Positions 44,106 to 54,066 are shown, counted from the stretch's first letter. The stretch: DNA of 64,000 bases from JACJXF01 sp038316435 (GCA_038316435.1 JBBQAQ010000006.1:76073-140072); one strand, 5' to 3'. The notes: generated from the sequence alone by a model not told the origin. Translations and numbers: made by a program.

Positions 44106-45299
44106 ATGAAACATACATTTATTTCTAACGAAAAGGGTTATTACGGCGATTTCGGGGGAGCATTTATTCCCGAAATGCTCAGAGAAAATGTTGAAGCCCT
44201 TCGAAAAGCCTATTTCGGAATTATCGAGTCGGAAGCTTTTAAAAAGGAATTTCGTTCGTTACTTACCAACTATGCCGGCCGGCCTTCCCCTTTGTTTTTC
44301 GCAAAGCGGCTGAGTGAAAAATATTGTGCAAAGATTTATCTTAAGAGAGAAGACCTTAATCATACCGGCTCGCATAAGATCAATAATACACTCGGACAAA
44401 TACTTCTTGCCCGACACATGGGAAAACGCCGCATCATCGCTGAAACCGGAGCCGGTCAGCATGGAGTGGCTACTGCAACTGTGTGTGCATTAATGAATAT
44501 GGAATGTGTTGTTTACATGGGAGAAACGGATATTGAACGGCAGGAGCCCAATGTAAAAAGAATGGAAATGCTTGGAGCCAAAGTAATTCCTGCGGTAAGT
44601 GGGAACAAAACTCTTAAAGACGCAACAAATGAGGCCTTGCGCGATTGGATTTGTAATCCGGAGGATACTTTTTATATCATTGGCTCTGTCGTGGGTCCTC
44701 ATCCTTATCCAGATCTTGTTGCCCGGTTTCAGTCGGTAATCAGCGAAGAAATGCTGGTGCAGATGATGGAAGCAGAAGGTACAGAAGATCCGGAATATAT
44801 TATTGCCTGTGTTGGTGGCGGCAGTAATGCAGCTGGAATTTTTTATCATTATCTGGATCGCAAGCATGTTAAGTTAATTGGCGTTGAAGCATCAGGAAAG
44901 GGAGTAGATACGGGACTTACAGCCGCCACGATTGCTGTTGGCGAACCAGGAATTATTCACGGTAGCATGACGATGCTTATGCAAACCGCTGATGGACAAA
45001 TAACTGAGCCTTATTCAATTTCGGCGGGACTCGATTACCCCGGAATCGGTCCCTTGCATGCATGGCTGGCTAGTACTGGTCGTGCCACTTATATGAATGC
45101 AAATGACAAAGAAGCGTTGTTTGCTGCTTATGAACTTACTCGTTTGGAGGGAATCATCCCTGCTCTCGAATCGGCGCATGCACTTGCTGTTCTTGGAAAA
45201 CTGAAGCTGAAAACAACTGACAGAGTTGTTGTAAATGTTTCAGGGAGAGGAGATAAGGATATGCAGGCGTATATTAATGCCAGGGGGCTTTTTTTGTGA
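44106..45299 (+). CDS. trpB: Tryptophan synthase beta chain
   Basis: TrpB is the PLP enzyme that condenses indole with serine. The 397-residue protein is of the main TrpB1 type that pairs with TrpA. It has YYGDFGGAFIPEML near the N terminus, the PLP lysine Lys91 in NHTGSHKINNTLGQ, ETGAGQHGVATAT, CVGGGSNAAGIF for the phosphate cradle, and VNVSGRGDKDM. The frame is open from an ATG at 44070, but ATG 44106 (MKHTFISNEKG) matches family N termini. The spacing to trpF is then 51 bp. Confidence 0.95.
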   Translation: MKHTFISNEKGYYGDFGGAFIPEMLRENVEALRKAYFGIIESEAFKKEFRSLLTNYAGRPSPLFFAKRLSEKYCAKIYLKREDLNHTGSHKINNTLGQILLARHMGKRRIIAETGAGQHGVATATVCALMNMECVVYMGETDIERQEPNVKRMEMLGAKVIPAVSGNKTLKDATNEALRDWICNPEDTFYIIGSVVGPHPYPDLVARFQSVISEEMLVQMMEAEGTEDPEYIIACVGGGSNAAGIFYHYLDRKHVKLIGVEASGKGVDTGLTAATIAVGEPGIIHGSMTMLMQTADGQITEPYSISAGLDYPGIGPLHAWLASTGRATYMNANDKEALFAAYELTRLEGIIPALESAHALAVLGKLKLKTTDRVVVNVSGRGDKDMQAYINARGLFL

Positions 45300-45365
45300 G
45301 GGTAAAAGAGAGTAGAAGTGAAAGAGTGATATGTTTTTATTCTAAATGCTAAATTCAAATTTCCA

Positions 45366-46136
45366 ATGAACCGCATAAACCAGCTTTTCAATACCAAAAA
45401 GAAAGATATCTTATCTGTTTATTTTACAGCAGGTTATCCCTCATTGAATGATACTTTCCGTACCATCACTGAACTGGAGAAAAGGGGGGTGGATATGATT
45501 GAAATAGGAATTCCATTCTCGGATCCAATTGCCGATGGCCCTGTGATTCAGAAGAGTGGTACAAAAGCACTACTGAATGGAATGACTCTTAATCTGCTTT
45601 TTGAACAGCTTAAGGAAATAAGGGAATATTCTCAGGTACCTCTGATTTTAATGGGCTACATTAATCCGATCATGAGAATGGGAATTGAGAAATTTTTGGA
45701 AAATGCTTCCCGCAATGGAATTGATGGTGTAATTATTCCTGACCTTCCTCCGGAAGAATTCAATGAGAAATACAAAGATCTTTTCGAACAGGCAGGTATC
45801 ATCAATAATTTTCTGATTACGCCACAATCCCCCGAAGAAAGGCTTAAACAAATTGATGGCTGGTCAAAGGGATTTCTGTATATGGTTTCTTCAGCATCTA
45901 CAACCGGTAGCCGTGAATCGTTTGATGAAATCCAGCTAGAATATTTTAAACGTGTGGATGAAATGAAACTAGCCACTCCAAGACTTATTGGATTTGGCAT
46001 TTCAAACAAGACTACGTTCGATCAGGCTTGCAGGTTTGCTAATGGGGCGATTATTGGAAGTGCATTTATCGATGCTTTGGGAGCTAATGGCAGTCTGGCA
46101 CAGAAAGTTACCGGTTTTCTTGAGACTATTCGTTAA
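45366..46136 (+). CDS. trpA: Tryptophan synthase alpha chain
   Basis: TrpA cleaves indole-3-glycerol phosphate and passes indole to TrpB through the inter-subunit tunnel. The 256-residue TIM barrel shows catalytic Glu46 and Asp57 in MIEIGIPFSDPIADGPVIQ, plus ILMGYINPI, IIPDLPPEE and the phosphate-binding GFGISNK and GAIIGSAFI segments. It is the last gene of the operon, 66 bp after trpB, and converges with a histidine kinase gene 36 bp away. No clear hairpin terminator was seen in that gap. Confidence 0.95.
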   Translation: MNRINQLFNTKKKDILSVYFTAGYPSLNDTFRTITELEKRGVDMIEIGIPFSDPIADGPVIQKSGTKALLNGMTLNLLFEQLKEIREYSQVPLILMGYINPIMRMGIEKFLENASRNGIDGVIIPDLPPEEFNEKYKDLFEQAGIINNFLITPQSPEERLKQIDGWSKGFLYMVSSASTTGSRESFDEIQLEYFKRVDEMKLATPRLIGFGISNKTTFDQACRFANGAIIGSAFIDALGANGSLAQKVTGFLETIR

Positions 46137-46172
46137 ATTATTGTGTTATGGTAATCCAATCAATATTATACT

Positions 46173-47324
46173 TCAGTTTCCCGCTGCTATTGGAAGAGAG
46201 ATTGTAAAAGTACTACCTTCACCCATTTTGCTTTCAATGTCGATTTTCCCTTTGAGTTTATCAACTATCTGCTTTGTAATAAACAGTCCCAATCCGGTTG
46301 AGGATTCATTATTAGTAGGCTGAGCGCTTAACCTTTGAAATTTCCCAAATATTTTCTCAAGATCTTTTTTGGTGAATCCTGGTCCCTGATCTTTAACAAT
46401 AAATACGAAATATTCATCCTTTTTCGATAAGCTTACAATAATTTCCTTCCCAGTGCCGGAATATTTGATTGCATTTGATATGAGATTTTCAAAAACCTCT
46501 TTCAAACGAATCTTGTCGGAAAAGGCTTTGTAAGCATTGGGTTCATAGTTAAAGATGAGAGTCTGACTTTTCTTTTTAGTCATGTGATCAAAATTGCGAA
46601 CGATGGTAGTCAGCAATTCATTCATATCGAAACATGTCATAATAAGATCGAATTCAACAGAATTATTTATTGCTGAAATCAGGAAGTTATTCACCATATC
46701 TTCCATTTGGCCTGCTGTTTTGTTTATGTGGCCGGCATATTCCTTCAATTTAACTACATCATCCAATTCAGAAATTAAGCTCGAGAATCCAAGGATTACA
46801 CCAATAGGGTTGCGCAAATCGTGGGCAACTATTGCTAAAACTTCCTGCTTAAAGTCGTTCGCTTTTTGCAGTAAACTATTCATTAATTGTTGAATGGTAT
46901 TCTGGGCAAGGATCAAATTATAAAAATCGAGTATTCTATACTCATTATTATCAAACTGAACTACGAGTGGTTCAAATATTTCACTTTCTTTTCTTTGCAA
47001 TGCAATGTTAACGGCAGATATTACGGAGGTGGAGGAGGGTAAAATCAGATATTTATTCTTATAGTTAGCGGCAAAGAAAAAATCAACAGTTCTTTTCGAA
47101 AACAAATCATACATAAATTGTTTGCTCATGATCTCGAAAAAATGCATTCTAGAAAGGAATCCAAAGAATTTCTTTTCCTGCATTACAATAATCCCCGGAA
47201 TACCTGCATCTTTTTCAAATATACTGTAAACCTTTGTAAGATTATCAGATGTATCTAAGCTGGCATCTATTAACACAAGGTCACCTATGACACTATTGAT
47301 ATTTAAACGATTCTCCAAAGTCAA
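46173..47324 (-). CDS. Soluble sensor histidine kinase with CBS-like N terminus
   Basis: A 383-residue cytoplasmic histidine kinase without membrane segments. Residues about 12-140 look like a CBS-type pair (PGIIVMQEKKFFGFLSRMHFFEIM, then LILPSSTSVISAVNIALQR and NEYRILDFYNLILAQ), which often binds adenine nucleotides. The H-box is IVAHDLRNPIG (His168), followed by the N box (ENLISNAIKYSG), DQGPGFTKKD, and the G2 box STGLGLFITKQI. It starts 6 bp after the next kinase's stop, so the two are co-transcribed. No response regulator with an output domain is nearby. Confidence 0.87.
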   Translation of the reverse strand: MTLENRLNINSVIGDLVLIDASLDTSDNLTKVYSIFEKDAGIPGIIVMQEKKFFGFLSRMHFFEIMSKQFMYDLFSKRTVDFFFAANYKNKYLILPSSTSVISAVNIALQRKESEIFEPLVVQFDNNEYRILDFYNLILAQNTIQQLMNSLLQKANDFKQEVLAIVAHDLRNPIGVILGFSSLISELDDVVKLKEYAGHINKTAGQMEDMVNNFLISAINNSVEFDLIMTCFDMNELLTTIVRNFDHMTKKKSQTLIFNYEPNAYKAFSDKIRLKEVFENLISNAIKYSGTGKEIIVSLSKKDEYFVFIVKDQGPGFTKKDLEKIFGKFQRLSAQPTNNESSTGLGLFITKQIVDKLKGKIDIESKMGEGSTFTISLPIAAGN

Positions 47325-47330
47325 ATGAAA

Positions 47331-48905
47331 TTAAGTAATTACATTTAGCAACAAATCCACTTTCCTTAAAAAATCCGTTTTATTAATAGGTTTTAGTAAA
47401 TAGTCGTCGCAACCGGCTTCAAAGGCTAATTCTATTTCTTCCAAAAGGGCACAGGCGGTTTGTGCAATTATTGGCAGTTCGGGGCATCTGCTTTTAATGA
47501 TCTTTGTTGCTTCATAACCATTAGTATTTGGCATTTTTAAGTCCATAAGTACAATATCAACAGGTTCATTTAATGACTTATAAATTGCTTCATCACCATC
47601 TTTTGCCCATAATACATTGAAACCGACAGATGAGAGCAAAGCTTTCAAATATATATAATTCATTTCTATATCATCCACTACCAGGCAGGTTTTTGAGTTG
47701 TAATTGAAAGAAGTTATCGCCTTGCTTTCGGATTGTATTATAGAATTCACAGCATTAAGCGGAATCTTAAAACTAAATCTGCTGCCTTCTCCGGGTTTGG
47801 AATCTACCCAGATAGAACCTCCGAGCATCGTCACATACGATTTTGAAATAGCCAGACCTAATCCGGTACCTCCCGTGTTTTGCGACACGCTATTCTCGGC
47901 TTGCCTAAACCGTTCAAAAATTATTTCATGTTCCAAAGAAGGAATTCCTATACCCGTATCTTTCACATAAAACTCAATAAAAGTATCGCTTTGTAAACAT
48001 CCGACCTCTACGTATCCCTCGGAAGTAAATCGAATTGCATTGTCGATCAGATTGGAAAGAATTTTATTTAGTTTTGTTATATCGGATATAATATTCAGAC
48101 TCTTTCGGACAGATTCCATATTTAATTGCAGAGAAAGATTCTTTTTAGCAGCGGCAGATTTAAAAGGCTTAAGGGTACTATTTAAAAAAACGGAAATATT
48201 TATTTGACTATTTTGAAGTGTAACCTGTTCAGTTTCTATACTCGAAATTTCTATTATGTCATTTATGACATTCAGCAATTGATTGCACGAATGTTCAATT
48301 ATATCTTTGTACTGTTCCTTTGTTTCTTGCTCTATACCTGGCTGAATCAGTAACTGTGTAAAACCGACAATCCCGTTCATGGGTGTCCGAATTTCGTGAT
48401 TTATATTCGATAGAAATGATTTTTTAAGACGGCCAGATTCCTCAGCTTTCTCTTTGACATGGATGAGTTCATTCTCAATTATTTTTTTTTCACTGATGTT
48501 TTGAACAATGCCGAAAATCTTATTCTCGAAATTGTCATATTCAGCAATTGAATGAACATCCAATGAGGAATTATTTTTTGGATTGAAAATTCTAAACTCA
48601 ATTTCATGTTTTCGGTTAAAACTTATCTGACTTCCTGAAAGTTGATTTATTTGATCGAGAAATTCAAATAACTGCAATTCCTTTATGTCTTCAGGAGTAA
48701 ATTCAGAACGGTCTATTCCCAACATAGCCTTCATCCCCTCAGATACCCAAAACGCACTCGAATTTAGATCATATTCCCAAAATCCCATCTTACAAATCGT
48801 TTCGGTGCTTTCTAAAAGTTTTCTATAGTTATTCTGTACTTTCATTTTTCCCAATAATAAAATTTCTATATCATTACCCAGGTTTTTTGCCCGGAAGTTT
48901 GACAA
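47331..48905 (-). CDS. Soluble hybrid histidine kinase (PAS-HK-receiver)
   Basis: A 524-residue cytoplasmic hybrid kinase. A PAS-like domain (about 28-140) precedes the H-box FLSNINHEIRTPMNGIVGF (His170) and the ATPase domain with NLIDNAIRFTSEG, DTGIGIP and GTGLGLAISKSY. A C-terminal receiver (about 400-522) carries the phosphoacceptor Asp455 in IVLMDLKMPNTNGYEATK. There is no DNA-binding or enzymatic output domain, so phosphate must pass to another protein. It is upstream of the CBS kinase (6 bp). The likely signal and target are not visible. Confidence 0.88.
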   Translation of the reverse strand: MSNFRAKNLGNDIEILLLGKMKVQNNYRKLLESTETICKMGFWEYDLNSSAFWVSEGMKAMLGIDRSEFTPEDIKELQLFEFLDQINQLSGSQISFNRKHEIEFRIFNPKNNSSLDVHSIAEYDNFENKIFGIVQNISEKKIIENELIHVKEKAEESGRLKKSFLSNINHEIRTPMNGIVGFTQLLIQPGIEQETKEQYKDIIEHSCNQLLNVINDIIEISSIETEQVTLQNSQINISVFLNSTLKPFKSAAAKKNLSLQLNMESVRKSLNIISDITKLNKILSNLIDNAIRFTSEGYVEVGCLQSDTFIEFYVKDTGIGIPSLEHEIIFERFRQAENSVSQNTGGTGLGLAISKSYVTMLGGSIWVDSKPGEGSRFSFKIPLNAVNSIIQSESKAITSFNYNSKTCLVVDDIEMNYIYLKALLSSVGFNVLWAKDGDEAIYKSLNEPVDIVLMDLKMPNTNGYEATKIIKSRCPELPIIAQTACALLEEIELAFEAGCDDYLLKPINKTDFLRKVDLLLNVIT

Positions 48906-49077
48906 AAAGGCTTAAGCTATAATCATATAATACAAATGCAATTATACTCTTATTAAATGTTGCAAACATTTCCAAATAGTTAAATTTATGTTACAAATCC
49001 CATCATTTGGCGACATTTTTTGTGACTCAGGGATCTCCTTATCACATAACTAAACACTAAGGTTGCGTTGTTTTTAT

Positions 49078-49248
49078 ATGGCAAATTTTAGAAAAATAGG
49101 CGAACACGAGACTGTTTTTGATAATAGAATTTTGTCGCTAAAGCAGGAGAAAGAGTTTAGCGAATTTCTGAAAAATCGCGGGAAAATTGCAGAAGCAAAT
49201 AAGAATCTAAAGCTCTTTAATAGGGATTTACAGACCTGTAATTATTAA
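49078..49248 (+). CDS. Small hypothetical protein (doubtful)
   Basis: A 56-codon ORF (MANFRKIGEHETVFDNR...), highly charged and likely helical, lying alone between the kinase pair and the DNRLRE gene. An earlier in-frame ATG at 49063 would add five residues. It has no signal peptide or recognised motif. The sequence is not low-complexity and looks protein-like, but no promoter box or conserved neighbour supports it. Confidence 0.35.
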   Translation: MANFRKIGEHETVFDNRILSLKQEKEFSEFLKNRGKIAEANKNLKLFNRDLQTCNY

Positions 49249-49560
49249 TAATTTTTTGTACATCTTTTGTTATGGGTCTTTAATCAACATAAAAGTCCAG
49301 ATCCAACAGTTCTCTGGCGATTCCTATAATATTAATTTTTGGTAACTATTCAGTCTGAAGGTTGCTGGGATTTGACTTTATGCATCTTTTAGATTTACAA
49401 TCTATTTAATATTAATGGATTAAGTTTTTTGAAATATTTTGTATGTAGTTGATTTTCTTTTCATTTTGCTTTGTGGAATAGCTATAACACAAGGTTTCTC
49501 TGAGTCTCGATAGCAATCGGGAACATAATAACACAGAGTACCGAGGTGATAATTCTGCTA
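49249..49560. other. Intergenic stretch without a recognised gene
   Basis: About 310 bp, AT-rich. Near 49490-49545 short segments with CACAAGGTTTCTCTGAG and CACAGAG look like a decayed copy of the CGCAGAG-type repeats seen at 53842-54020. Nothing else was recognised. Confidence 0.5.
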
Positions 49561-51006
49561 TTATTTATCCAGACCGTAAACCGGTAGTGAGTATTTAATA
49601 GTTAGTTTTGGTCTCATATACTCTTCAGGATAATCACTTGATACAAAGTGGAAACCCGGGAAAGAGTCTTCAGGGGATTCTTTAAGAAGCATCCCAAAAT
49701 TCGGGAAGGGAATATTGTCGGTGTATGGGTTTTGAACAAAAATACTGGATACATCCACATTAATTACATTAGCGTTTTTTACGAAGGGGTAGATCATTAC
49801 CTGATTGACTTCCGTAGTTTTTGGCAAGTTATTCCAGCTAACCTTATATTCATCCCAAGGTTCAATTATCTGTTGCAAAACTGCGCTATACATTGGAGGC
49901 ATAGTTCCATCGGGATTTGGATAAAGCATAGTGTCGCGTTCCCAAAATAGCGGAGTTTCGTAATAAAGAGTGAGAATAGCACTTTCAATAGTTGCGCTTT
50001 TTGGTAAATTTCCCAGATCGAAAGATATTAGACTCTGTGTGCTTCTCATTACTGTAAGAATAGGTTCCGGTAAAAAAGAAGTTTCGAAATATTTATAATC
50101 TCCGAAATTCTTATTGGGTTCCAGATTTGTAACCCACGCATCCATGCCGTCTTCAGGGCCGGGTTGAAGAACCATTGAATTTAAAGGAATAGTTTGACCA
50201 AAGCTGATTATATATGGATTTTCCTTAGAAGTATTGCGTAATTCACTCGCAGAAATGTAAATTCTTACTTCTGGGAATCCTTCTTTGATAGCAACCATTT
50301 CATAGTAATCTGATGCTCTGACTTCCAGCATGTTTACCAATGGTTCCATCTTGAAACTGTGAAACCAGCCAAGGTTTGTGTACACGTATAAATCAGCGTC
50401 TGTAATTAAGGTTGGTCTCATTAACAGCGGATTATCGAGAACTGCCATCACGTAAAAAGTAAGTGGTTTAACTACCTGTACCATGAATGATGCATAACCA
50501 AAATCGGCAGGAGTGTAGCCGTCAACAGGCAGTACTTCGGGTGCCAGCAGTGTTGTTTCATTTGGATTTACCTGAAAAAACAAGGGAAGAGGCTGTTCAA
50601 CAAGATAAGCTCTTGGCGAATTTTCAAGTGGGGAAGCGAGTATTACCTGACCATAATTGTTGAGGACCATGAACTTTTTAAGGAAAAAATCACCGGCTTT
50701 TATCTCAACTTGTTCGCTAACAAATCCATCGCCAAAGCCATACAGAGGGATAAGCATATCTTCAAAAATATAAACTCCGTTTGCATCAGCAACCGACAGT
50801 ATAAGCTGGTAGGAATACATAGTGCTATCGGAGATAGACTCGCCTGATTTAGCTGATTTCAAGGTCGAAAGATCTTCAGAAATTGAAAGTGAAATCTTGA
50901 TTTTTCCTTTGCTGGGGTTGTCATCGGTTTTTTTATCGCAGGAGTTTAATCCGAAAACCATTGACAGACAAAGAATTACAGGAATGATTTTGAAAGATGT
51001 TTTCAT
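49561..51006 (-). CDS. DNRLRE-domain lipoprotein
   Basis: A 481-residue lipoprotein (signal peptide with lipobox LNSC near Cys23, then a charged linker). The N-terminal half (about 40-280) is an unassigned beta-rich region with a DUF-like pattern. The C-terminal half (about 285-475) matches the DNRLRE (TGF-beta-propeptide-like) domain: DAWVTNLEPNKNFGDYKYF at the start, LISFDLGNLPKSATIESAILTLYY, WDEYKVSWNNLP, and RPKLTIKYSL at the end. Domains of this kind bind surfaces or sugars in secreted bacterial proteins. No linked enzyme genes indicate its substrate; it is divergent from ktrA. Confidence 0.78.
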   Translation of the reverse strand: MKTSFKIIPVILCLSMVFGLNSCDKKTDDNPSKGKIKISLSISEDLSTLKSAKSGESISDSTMYSYQLILSVADANGVYIFEDMLIPLYGFGDGFVSEQVEIKAGDFFLKKFMVLNNYGQVILASPLENSPRAYLVEQPLPLFFQVNPNETTLLAPEVLPVDGYTPADFGYASFMVQVVKPLTFYVMAVLDNPLLMRPTLITDADLYVYTNLGWFHSFKMEPLVNMLEVRASDYYEMVAIKEGFPEVRIYISASELRNTSKENPYIISFGQTIPLNSMVLQPGPEDGMDAWVTNLEPNKNFGDYKYFETSFLPEPILTVMRSTQSLISFDLGNLPKSATIESAILTLYYETPLFWERDTMLYPNPDGTMPPMYSAVLQQIIEPWDEYKVSWNNLPKTTEVNQVMIYPFVKNANVINVDVSSIFVQNPYTDNIPFPNFGMLLKESPEDSFPGFHFVSSDYPEEYMRPKLTIKYSLPVYGLDK

Positions 51007-51252
51007 GCCTTAGTATTTTTAGTAAATGTAAGAGAAATAGATTCTAATGTCAAGATGAAAATTTTAGTGAATTGGTTGCGTTTGTTAATTTTAGTATGAA
51101 CACACCGAGCTTGCAAAGTTCATGAACAGCGAAATAGCTTTTAAAAGAATTAACATTAAAACTATATTACCATGTTTTTAATTTTCGAATCAGAATTATT
51201 AAGATATTTGTAAGTTTTTTCTTAGATTCTTCGACATAATATAAATTAACCA

Positions 51253-51948
51253 ATGAACCGGGGAAAATTTGCTGTTATTGGACTTGGACAATTTGGCAGA
51301 GCAATCGCTAAATCACTTGCCAAGAAAGGCGCTGATGTACTTGCTATCGATACCGATCCCGAAGTAGTGAATGATATCTCCGACCATGTGGCCTATGCCG
51401 TTGTCATGGACGGTAGTGATAAAAAAGCCCTACTGGCTAATGATATCAATGACTTTGACGCAGTGATTGTTGCTATAGGAAGTGATTTTCAGCAGCTTTT
51501 GATGTGCATTGTTGTTTTAATGGAATTGCAGGTGCCTCGCATCATGGCTCGTGCCACCGGCAAAAACAGCCGGCTGATTCTTGAAAAAATGGGAGTGAAG
51601 GAAATCCTCTCCCCCGAAGATGAGGTAGGAGTAATTGTTGCTGAAAGGCTTTCAAATCCAAGTTTGGTTTCATACCTCCAATTTCCCGATGAATACCGTG
51701 TTGCCGAAATAAAAACTCCTCCTAATCTTGTTGGGCGGACTATAGAAGAGATTAACTCCCGCGATAAATATAACCTGAGTCTTATTACAATAAAGGGCGA
51801 AGATGAAGGAACCACTAGTGGGGGCAAACGACAGGGACATCATATCAAGGGCGTTCCTGTTTCATCGACCGTTGTTCACGAAAACGACTTTTTAATTGTT
51901 TTCGGAAAAGATAAGGATATTCAGAAATTTATTGAAATCAATCAATAG
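51253..51948 (+). CDS. Potassium-uptake gating protein (KtrA/TrkA family)
   Basis: A 231-residue cytoplasmic RCK protein. The N-terminal RCK_N Rossmann domain has the nucleotide-binding GLGQFGRAIAKSLAKKGADVLAIDTDPE (in part) and ends near residue 125. The C-terminal RCK_C domain occupies about residues 145-228. It forms the gating ring for the membrane subunit encoded 14 bp downstream, and ATP or NAD(H) binding controls K+ entry. The single-RCK length is that of KtrA, not of the duplicated E. coli TrkA. Confidence 0.92.
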   Translation: MNRGKFAVIGLGQFGRAIAKSLAKKGADVLAIDTDPEVVNDISDHVAYAVVMDGSDKKALLANDINDFDAVIVAIGSDFQQLLMCIVVLMELQVPRIMARATGKNSRLILEKMGVKEILSPEDEVGVIVAERLSNPSLVSYLQFPDEYRVAEIKTPPNLVGRTIEEINSRDKYNLSLITIKGEDEGTTSGGKRQGHHIKGVPVSSTVVHENDFLIVFGKDKDIQKFIEINQ

Positions 51949-51962
51949 GGAACTTCTTTAGC

Positions 51963-53777
51963 ATGTCTGTTAACAAAGTAAAACAAGTGCGGGAGGCCAT
52001 AAACCTGTTCCTCTTCAGCTCAAAAAGTATAGTACTTTGGATTCTCAGAGGATTGAGTTTGCTGGTTTCATTCATTGCTTTAACCTCGATTATTTTTTTT
52101 CACGGATATCCTAAGACCGACTCTTCTATACATACTTACCTGCTGATTATCCACCTAAGTCTCGGATTCTACCTGCTTAAATTTCTTTTTAGGATACTAT
52201 ATGATTACAAGCCAACTGTCTTTTTGAGGGAAAACAAGCTTGAAGTAGTTATCATGTTTCTGGTATTTATTGAAGGCTTTTTTCTAATTCTTTTCAGGGT
52301 TGATCTGGTAAATATTTTTTTCAGGCTTTTTGGGCTAGGTGAGTTTGTGATGTTGCCGATTTTGTTTGTACAGGTTTATTTTCTTCTTATAGTTGGAATT
52401 GAATCGGGCAGGGCAAGTCAGCACCTTACCTCGCTCAATTTCAGGCCACAGGGGTTATTGGCAGCATCCTTTCTACTGTTGATTTTCGGGGGAGCATTTC
52501 TGCTGATGCTACCTGAGATGACTGTTGGGGGCAGCATTCCTTTTGTAGATGCTATATTCACCTCGGCCAGCGCAAGCTGCGTTACAGGACTTATAGTTGT
52601 TGATACAGCCACCTTTTTTACTCTAAAGGGGAAAGTAGTCATTTTGCTTCTGATTCAGTTAGGTGGACTGAATATACTTTCGTTTGCTACCTTCTTTGCT
52701 ACCTTTTACCGCACTTCTTCCAGCATCAAATACAAATCCCTTTTAAAGGACTTTCTGAGCACTGAGAAAATTTCGGAATCGAGAAATCTTCTTCGTAGCA
52801 TATTCTTTTTCTCTCTTATTTTTGAGGTATCTGCTGCACTACTTCTTTATTTCTCATGGGATCCCGGTTCTGCCATGAGCTATCAGACTCGTGCATTCAA
52901 TGCATTGTTTCACGCGGTTTCGGCATTCAATAATGCTGGGTTCTCCCTCTTTACAAATGGTTTATACCAGGAGGTTATTCGCGAGGCCTGGGGTTTCCAT
53001 ATCATTATTATGATCCTGATCATATTGGGTGGGATTGGATTCATGAACATCAATCATTATGCTGCCTATTTTAAGGCCAGAGTCATTAATAAACAGAAAT
53101 GGGTGCAAATGAATGTTGGAGCTCATCTGGCCTTAATAACCAGCATTGCACTTATTCTGGCAGGTGCACTTGTAGTAATTGTTCTGGAATGGGATAAGGT
53201 TCTTACAGGATATAGTTTTGGAGGTAAAGTTATCATCAGCTTGTTTCAGTCGGTAACCACGCGTACAGCTGGATATAATACGGTTGACATAGGCATGCTA
53301 AGTGCTCCGGTGCTAATCTTCTTTATTTTCCTGATGTTTGTTGGGGCATCCCCCGGATCAACAGGTGGTGGAATAAAAACAACCACTTTTGCTGTAATTA
53401 TTAAATCAGCTATCTGCACCATTCGGGGCGAAGGACATGTGGTGTATTACAAAAGAAACATTCCCTACCCAGTTATTGACAAGGCTTATTCTATAGCACT
53501 ATTCTCGCTTTCAGTAATCTTTATTTCAGTTTTTTTCCTGAGTATCACTGAGCCGGGTATGACACTTATTTCTTTGTTATTTGAAGAAATATCGGCTATT
53601 TCAACGGTTGGGCTATCTACAGGTATAACCTCTCATTTGTCGGTAACAGGGAAGATTATCATCGCCACCTCAATGTTTATCGGGCGTACGGGTACACTGA
53701 CTTTAGCTATTCTGCTTACAAGCAAGGTTTTATCGACTAATTACAAATATGCTGATGTTGGGGTGATCATCGGTTAA
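51963..53777 (+). CDS. Potassium-uptake membrane subunit (KtrB/TrkH family)
   Basis: A 604-residue integral membrane protein with four membrane-pore-membrane repeats. The selectivity-filter segments can be seen in order: SASCVTGLIV, SAFNNAGFSLF, TTRTAGYNTVDI and ISTVGLSTGI. About 150 extra N-terminal residues with four additional predicted membrane helices make it longer than KtrB (about 450), as in many Bacteroidota homologues. It is co-transcribed with the RCK subunit. The ion could be K+ coupled to Na+; the glycines of all four filters favour K+. Confidence 0.92.
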   Translation: MSVNKVKQVREAINLFLFSSKSIVLWILRGLSLLVSFIALTSIIFFHGYPKTDSSIHTYLLIIHLSLGFYLLKFLFRILYDYKPTVFLRENKLEVVIMFLVFIEGFFLILFRVDLVNIFFRLFGLGEFVMLPILFVQVYFLLIVGIESGRASQHLTSLNFRPQGLLAASFLLLIFGGAFLLMLPEMTVGGSIPFVDAIFTSASASCVTGLIVVDTATFFTLKGKVVILLLIQLGGLNILSFATFFATFYRTSSSIKYKSLLKDFLSTEKISESRNLLRSIFFFSLIFEVSAALLLYFSWDPGSAMSYQTRAFNALFHAVSAFNNAGFSLFTNGLYQEVIREAWGFHIIIMILIILGGIGFMNINHYAAYFKARVINKQKWVQMNVGAHLALITSIALILAGALVVIVLEWDKVLTGYSFGGKVIISLFQSVTTRTAGYNTVDIGMLSAPVLIFFIFLMFVGASPGSTGGGIKTTTFAVIIKSAICTIRGEGHVVYYKRNIPYPVIDKAYSIALFSLSVIFISVFFLSITEPGMTLISLLFEEISAISTVGLSTGITSHLSVTGKIIIATSMFIGRTGTLTLAILLTSKVLSTNYKYADVGVIIG

Positions 53778-53841
53778 TGCATTTTTAAGCGGATTAGCGA
53801 TTTCTGGTGGGTTTAATTTTTCCTTTTTTTTGCAGAGTTAG

Positions 53842-54020
53842 TTAAACGCAGAGGCCAAGGAAAAAAGCAAAGTTAATTTGAGGTAATCCTTTGTGTTTTC
53901 AGTTATTAGGCCTTAAATTTCCCTTATGACAGTAGTTTGTTAAACGCAGAGAACCAGAGACGAAAAGAAAAACGTTAAGAAATATTTGCGTTTCCTTTGC
54001 GCCTCGGCCTCTGCGTTTAA
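53842..54020. repeat. Inverted repeat of the TTAAACGCAGAGGCC type
   Basis: A 15-bp perfect inverted repeat (TTAAACGCAGAGGCC at 53842-53856, complement at 54006-54020) encloses about 150 bp. A direct partial copy, TTAAACGCAGAG, lies at about 53940-53951. The element fills most of the gap between ktrB and the convergent GH30 gene. Similar CGCAGAG-type repeats are dispersed in many Bacteroidota genomes. Confidence 0.75.
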
Positions 54021-54066
54021 TTTTTTCCACATGGCTATGCATATATTAATGAATCCTGCTTAGCAA

